From positions 20,004,297-20,068,296 of the forward strand of contig NC_046622.1 in the NCBI RefSeq assembly GCF_900324465.2: a stretch of 64,000 nt of DNA, written 5' to 3'. Origin of the DNA: Anabas testudineus. Its lineage: Eukaryota; Chordata; Actinopteri; Anabantiformes; Anabantidae. Shown in pieces: positions 59,601 to 64,000 of the stretch. The number at the start of each line of letters is the position of its first letter. Position 1 is the first letter of the stretch. The notes under the pieces are model-generated. The model was not told the DNA's origin. It made no database searches and worked only from the letters and a program-made list of their open reading frames with translations. The translations under genes were made by a program, and so were the position numbers.

Positions 59601-60119
59601 CTTCCAGGCAGTAATGTGATGAAATGGTTTGGACCAACACAGCAGAGACTCAGTGTTCTGGCCTTCACTCTCATCCAGGTTGTAATATGTATCCTCTGGT
59701 TAACAATTTCTCCTCCTTTTCCATTTAAGAACTTTAAAGAAATCAAAGACAAAATCATCTTAGAATGTGCTCTGGGTTCAACTGTAGGATTTTGGGCTGT
59801 ACTTGGGTACATAGGCCTTCTGGCCTCTTTCTGTTTCATTCTTGCTTTTCTGGCTCGGAAACTACCTGATAACTTCAATGAGGCCAAATTTATCACCTTC
59901 AGCATGTTGATCTTCTGTGCAGTGTGGATCACGTTTATTCCAGCTTATGTCAGCTCTCCTGGGAAATTCAGTGTTGCTGTAGAGATATTTGCTATTCTGG
60001 CCTCCAGTTTTGGACTGTTGATTTGTATTTTTATTCCAAAATGTTACATTATCTTACTGAGACCAGAGAACAATTCAAAAAAGAATATGATGGGGAGAGA
60101 GGCACCAAAAACAACCTGA
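56649..60119 (+). CDS. V2R-like (OlfC) receptor, gene 7
   Basis: Exons: 56649-56881, 57034-57331, 57489-58277, 58367-58594, 58701-58824, 59206-60119. These give 861 open codons. Exon 2 ends IPE with donor GTCTGT, shared only with gene 6. The ligand domain reads NNDYG where all others have NDDYG, and [10 protein letters not shown] where the others have WVG, so it differs at two otherwise constant spots close to the family's binding pocket. Exon 5 begins [10 protein letters not shown] rather than [10 protein letters not shown]. The donor after exon 4 is GTAACC, weaker than GTAAGC elsewhere. The 7TM exon matches the array (EEIVGALL is a private change) and ends [18 protein letters not shown]. 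It is the only intact copy of the 6/7 pair. Confidence 0.88.
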
Positions 60120-60625
60120 TCTACCTAACTTTCTGTAAACTTATAGATATTTATTTTAATTTTGTGTGACTTGTTGATATTTCTAATGTCTTTTGTTTTT
60201 TTTTTATTGTTGGTTATCCTATGACTGATGTGTTAATGAAGCTTCCTGATTAATTAAAGTTTAAAGAAATACAGAAGTACAAAAATGTAAAACAAACTAA
60301 AAGAATGTATAAAGGGTCTTTTTCTGTTTTTCTGTTTATGACCAAGATGCATTTTATCCAGAATACATAACCTTTTCAGAAAATTAAAATTTGCTCTAGT
60401 AACAATCTTTGCTTTGACCGAGTTGGAGTCAAAAAAAAGGATTTTCTTTTGCGAAATGTAGCAAAAGATAATGCAAGACTGTCATTCTTGTCTTGTAGAT
60501 ATGTTAACTTATAACAGTCATGTCATTAAAGGGTTATTTATATATTATTTGTATATATTTTTCTGCTATGATTATTTTAATGATCTGTGGTATACCTCTT
60601 TTTAATAGTTAAGTTAATTATCATA

Positions 60626-60661
<36 letters not shown>

Positions 60662-62127
60662 CAATCATTATAGTAATATTGTTATAATACTATTATTTAA
60701 TATCTTGGTAGTCTAGTAAATTACAGCCCACTAATTAGTAAATAATGACCCTGTTATTATTTCATTGTATAAATTAAATTGCAAAATGAAAAAGTGCAAT
60801 TAGTGTAAAACTAGTCACTTTCAACTCCAAATGTGTAATAAAATTACAAACATTTAACACATGAAATTTTTATGTAATGTATGGTTCTACTAATAAAATG
60901 TTGTGTATCATCTTATAAGCCTTCAGTCTTTTGATATTACAGTATTACATATTTATGTAATCATTGGGCAACATAAATCTCTGCAGTAAATCAGTTTGAA
61001 ATATAAATAATAACTTTCCATAGACTTTAAAATATAAACCCCATAGTATTCAGTGTCTCAGTCTGTTGCCCCACTTTGATTACTGATTCTGTCTAACTTT
61101 TATTTGTTTGCTAAATACTCTGTAATTACTAGTAAATGTGATTGTTTTTCATTTCGGATTAGATTCAAGTAAGTTGGTTGAAATAATGTTTTAATATTAC
61201 ATACATTTCCAGGTAATTACATTATTTATACATTAAAATTTCAAACTTGTTCCTTACTAAATGTTTTACACTGATTGCACTTATTTAATTGCACTAATTG
61301 CACTTATTAAATTTAAATTTTTAAACAAGTTTATTAGGCTATTAATTTTATGTAAAGTGTGCAACATACACAATAAAATACTACACAAACAAACTTACAA
61401 TTTACAATAATGTGGAACAATACAGTATACTAACTACCTTGTTTATATGACATGTGTGATTTATTCACAAATAATCACGTACTAGTAATAATCTTTTGTA
61501 TTATTGGAAATACTCACAGGGCTTCAACTGTTTTTTGACTTTTCTTTTAATCTTGATAGCCTGTGCTTACTTTGATACGTTAGCCATTTAACTCACATTC
61601 CAATTTCAGTTTAGCATTGGAAGCATTATATGGCCTGCAATGTGGCCTGTTCGTATCTGTTCAGTGAGATACGATCTAATGAAGCCAAATCCCTTTCAGC
61701 CTCAAAATGAAAAAATCTACAACAGCCATCTTTCAAGTGCAAAGTGTTGAAAAAAAATACTTTTACATTTTAGCAAATTGCCTCCAGTTTATTATTTGTC
61801 TGAAGCCTAACAAGGTAGCAAGCAGCGCCATTACATGTCTGTGCCTTCACAGCTAATTGAGAGAGACATGATCTGATGCATACCTCTGTCCTGCCCATGG
61901 AGATTCTGAAGATGCAAACCTACAGCTGATTAAACGGAGCTAAGAGAGTGCCCTGTTGCAAAGAATCTGTGGCTGGAAAGCAGCAGTGTGAAAAATGGCA
62001 AGTGCTTTCTAAGACCTTTTTCATGACCTGCACGAGGTTTCATGGCGAATGGTATAGCCTGAATTGACCAAAGAAAATGTAACCAAATAGATTTGATTTA
62101 TTGTTTGTTGTGTGCCATATATATACA
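60120..62127 (+). other. Gene 7 3' flank
   Basis: No gene. Collinear in blocks with 50431-51474 and 53861-54150 of gene 6. An ATT microsatellite (about 60627-60661) is much longer than the matching tract near 50680. Extra blocks (about 60240-60530 and 61340-61540) are absent downstream of gene 6. Confidence 0.7.
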
Positions 62128-62620
62128 TAGTACTGTGCAAAAGCCTTGGGCACTATTGCATTTTTCTTTGATTTGGCAGTGCTATATACCTATTTATATT
62201 GTAGTCAGTTGATTAGAATACAGCTAGTGTACATAGGAAATATGTTCACAGTGATAAAAAACACAAAAATATCAGAATAAACATGTTTGTTTTAACATTA
62301 TGTTGGCTGAAGTGACAATAAGTGTAACCTCTGTAGGGGAATCTGGACAAGTCAAGGATAAAAACAGAAGTGGAAGATCTGATGAGAAGTTTTCCAGAGT
62401 TTCTTCTTTAAGAGATCAGACGTCCAGCAAGGACCTGGTTCAGCATCTGGCAGCTTCATGTGAATGCCAAGTTGGTCCTTCCGCAGCCTAAAGAAGCTTA
62501 ACCAGAAATGTTTTTTTGTTTTTTGTGGAAAGGTAAAAGCCAAGAAACCATTTTTTGTGTTTCTAATGCAAAAAAAAAGAGAAATAAATACTATGCAGAA
62601 TGCAGAATTTGAGATGAGAT
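62128..62620 (+). mobile_element. Tc1-like transposon fragment (5' part)
   Basis: 'gtactgtgcaaaagccttgg' at 62131 resembles the terminal repeat of a common fish Tc1-type element. The downstream text ('tctgatgagaagttttccag', 'cagcatctggcagcttcatg') resembles the start of its transposase gene. No open transposase and no right terminal repeat seen. Confidence 0.55.
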
Positions 62621-62744
62621 CTTTAGCTGTCTTGATTTGTTGAACAAAACTGAAAAATAATTGCTTCAAAATTGTACATTATATTACTTGAAACTACCTA
62701 ATGTTTCTGTACTTGTTTCCTTCTGACAAAGGGTTAAAATGATT

Positions 62745-62905
62745 AATCAGAATATTGACAAGTGAGATACAAGGTACAAGGCCAAGGCAGAGTAAGCATA
62801 AGGAGGTCTTGCCCAAGGGCTCCTACTGGAGGTAGGCCACAGCTGGGATTTGAACCCCGTCACCCACATGGAGGACAGCAATCTTACCACTACTACAAGG
62901 ATAAT
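62745..62905 (-). mobile_element. tRNA-derived SINE
   Basis: Read on the minus strand, an A-box-like 'agtggtaagattgctg' is followed by a B-box 'gggttcaaatccc', then a SINE body with 'cccttgggcaagacctcctt'. The spacing fits a tRNA-type internal promoter. Family not named. Confidence 0.55.
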
Positions 62906-63479
62906 AGAGAATAATAAAGAAAAAATACACATCTATACAGGAACAGAAACATATTGCTCTTTAACTTGCAAACAGCAGTCAAATCAGCAAATCTACAGAA
63001 AAATAGAAAAACTATTTTTCATACTGTGTAATTGTCAGTAGATATGTTCAGACTGAAGAATCGGAGATTGTGCTTGGTGAACATAGTGATTAGGCTGCAT
63101 GTTCTGCTTGGTTTGATATAGCAGTGGCAGGGGTGTGTAGTCACTGTACCTTGCTGAACTGACTGACCAGAAGGAGCTTGTATTCTTCCTTTCCTCTTCC
63201 TATTCTTGTGCATTGTAAAAGACATTTCTTATATTTCTGCAATCCTATAGTGCTTTGTTTTTTATTATTATTATTATTTTTTAAGACCTAAGCGCTCTTC
63301 TGACTCAATCGATTCGGAACTATGTCAGAATGAGCGTTTTGAGTTTTTTTTTTTTTTTTCTTCACTTAATACAAGGGGCCTTGTGATTTTTGTGAATGAT
63401 GGCTTGATGTTAAGGGTTGTGTCTTCCCTCCTGACCATGTGTCATCTAGCCTCATGAAGGTTTTGCTCTTCTTACCCTG
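62906..63479. other. Intergenic, nothing recognised
   Basis: No gene or named repeat seen. Short ATT (about 63266-63280) and T (about 63344-63359) runs are present. Confidence 0.45.
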
Positions 63480-63780
63480 TGGATTATATGGTGGGCTATG
63501 GGCCTGGTGAGACAGGTTACTGTGGACAGGTCTGCAGTCTATCATAGGGCTCATACTCACATTCACACTTATAGGCCATTTAGAGTCATCGATTACACCT
63601 TACCCTAAGCCTATTATGTCTGACTTTTAGTGGGAGGAAGCCAGTGTACATGGAGAAAACCCACACAGACACAGGGAAAACATGCAAACTCTACAAAGAA
63701 AAGTTAACCCGTGATTTAAAATCCAGGTCCTTTAAGCTGTGAGGAGACAGTGACCAGACACCAATACATCACCATACATC
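63480..63780 (-). mobile_element. SINE-like teleost repeat
   Basis: Contains 'gtgggaggaagccagtgtac', 'gagaaaacccacacagacac' and 'acatgcaaactctacaaag', the hallmark of a very common fish repeat. Its minus-strand start ('gtcactgtctcctcacagct') resembles a degenerate tRNA-like head. Diverged, boundaries approximate. Confidence 0.55.
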
Positions 63781-64000
63781 ACTATGCTCCCTCTGACAGG
63801 AGGTTCTTCCAACGTAAATTAACCAATGGTCATCTCTGATGAGCTTATCTATATTTTTGTTATTATTAAGATCCCAATCATCTCTTTTACATGTGATTCA
63901 ATTAAATTAAATAAAAAAATTAAATCTACGAAAAGGACCATGTCTTGCTCTTCCATTTCATTACCACTAAAAAGAGCAACAATGGAGATGGCAGCTGGCC

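Noticed and set aside
62850-63041. Frame starting MNPVTHMEDSN
   Set aside because: Lies over a minus-strand SINE and AT-rich DNA; no coding support.

Overview
The window looks like a teleost (ray-finned fish) genome. The genes carry long GT-AG introns. The repeats are fish-type: Tc1-like, hAT, pogo-like, RTE and Rex1 LINEs, an R2-like LINE with a restriction-type endonuclease, tRNA-derived SINEs and Ty3/Gypsy pieces. No species can be named from this sequence alone.

The host content is one tandem array of class C GPCR genes on the + strand. They are V2R-like (OlfC) chemosensory receptors, often auto-annotated as extracellular calcium-sensing receptor-like. Each gene has six exons: signal peptide, two ligand-binding exons (the second about 0.8 kb), a fourth extracellular exon, a cysteine-rich exon and a single 7TM exon of about 0.91 kb. 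Five copies look intact: gene 1 (1518-5062), gene 2 (8983-12566), gene 3 (26784-30406), gene 4 (32370-35993) and gene 7 (56649-60119). Gene 5 (37832-41370) has an 11-bp deletion with an early stop. Gene 6 (46990-50430) has two single-base indels in its 7TM exon. A much older relic lies at 44395-45206. By sequence the copies group as {1}, {2}, {3,4,5} and {6,7}.

Layout: 1-1440 holds a Tc1 relic and gene 1 upstream DNA. Genes 1 and 2 follow, separated by 3.9 kb. Gene 2 has a long 3' flank, then a nest at 14720-21793: an internally deleted hAT carries an old Ty3/Gypsy element, which carries a 2.66-kb pogo-like transposon. An RTE LINE inserted in another repeat lies at 22764-26037, in the upstream flank of gene 3. 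Genes 3, 4 and 5 are head-to-tail units of about 5.5 kb. The stretch 41.4-46.9 kb holds LTR-like pieces, a hAT-type element, the receptor relic and a LINE endonuclease fragment. Genes 6 and 7 are a second duplicated pair, with a Rex1 LINE (51475-53852) and an R2-like LINE (54172-55606) between them. The last 4 kb holds gene 7 flank, a Tc1-like piece and two SINEs.

The receptors would act in olfactory sensory neurons as amino-acid-type odorant receptors; this is inferred from the family. The 7TM exon is almost identical in all copies while the ligand-binding exons differ. This suggests exon-limited homogenisation of the signalling half alongside diversification of the sensing half.
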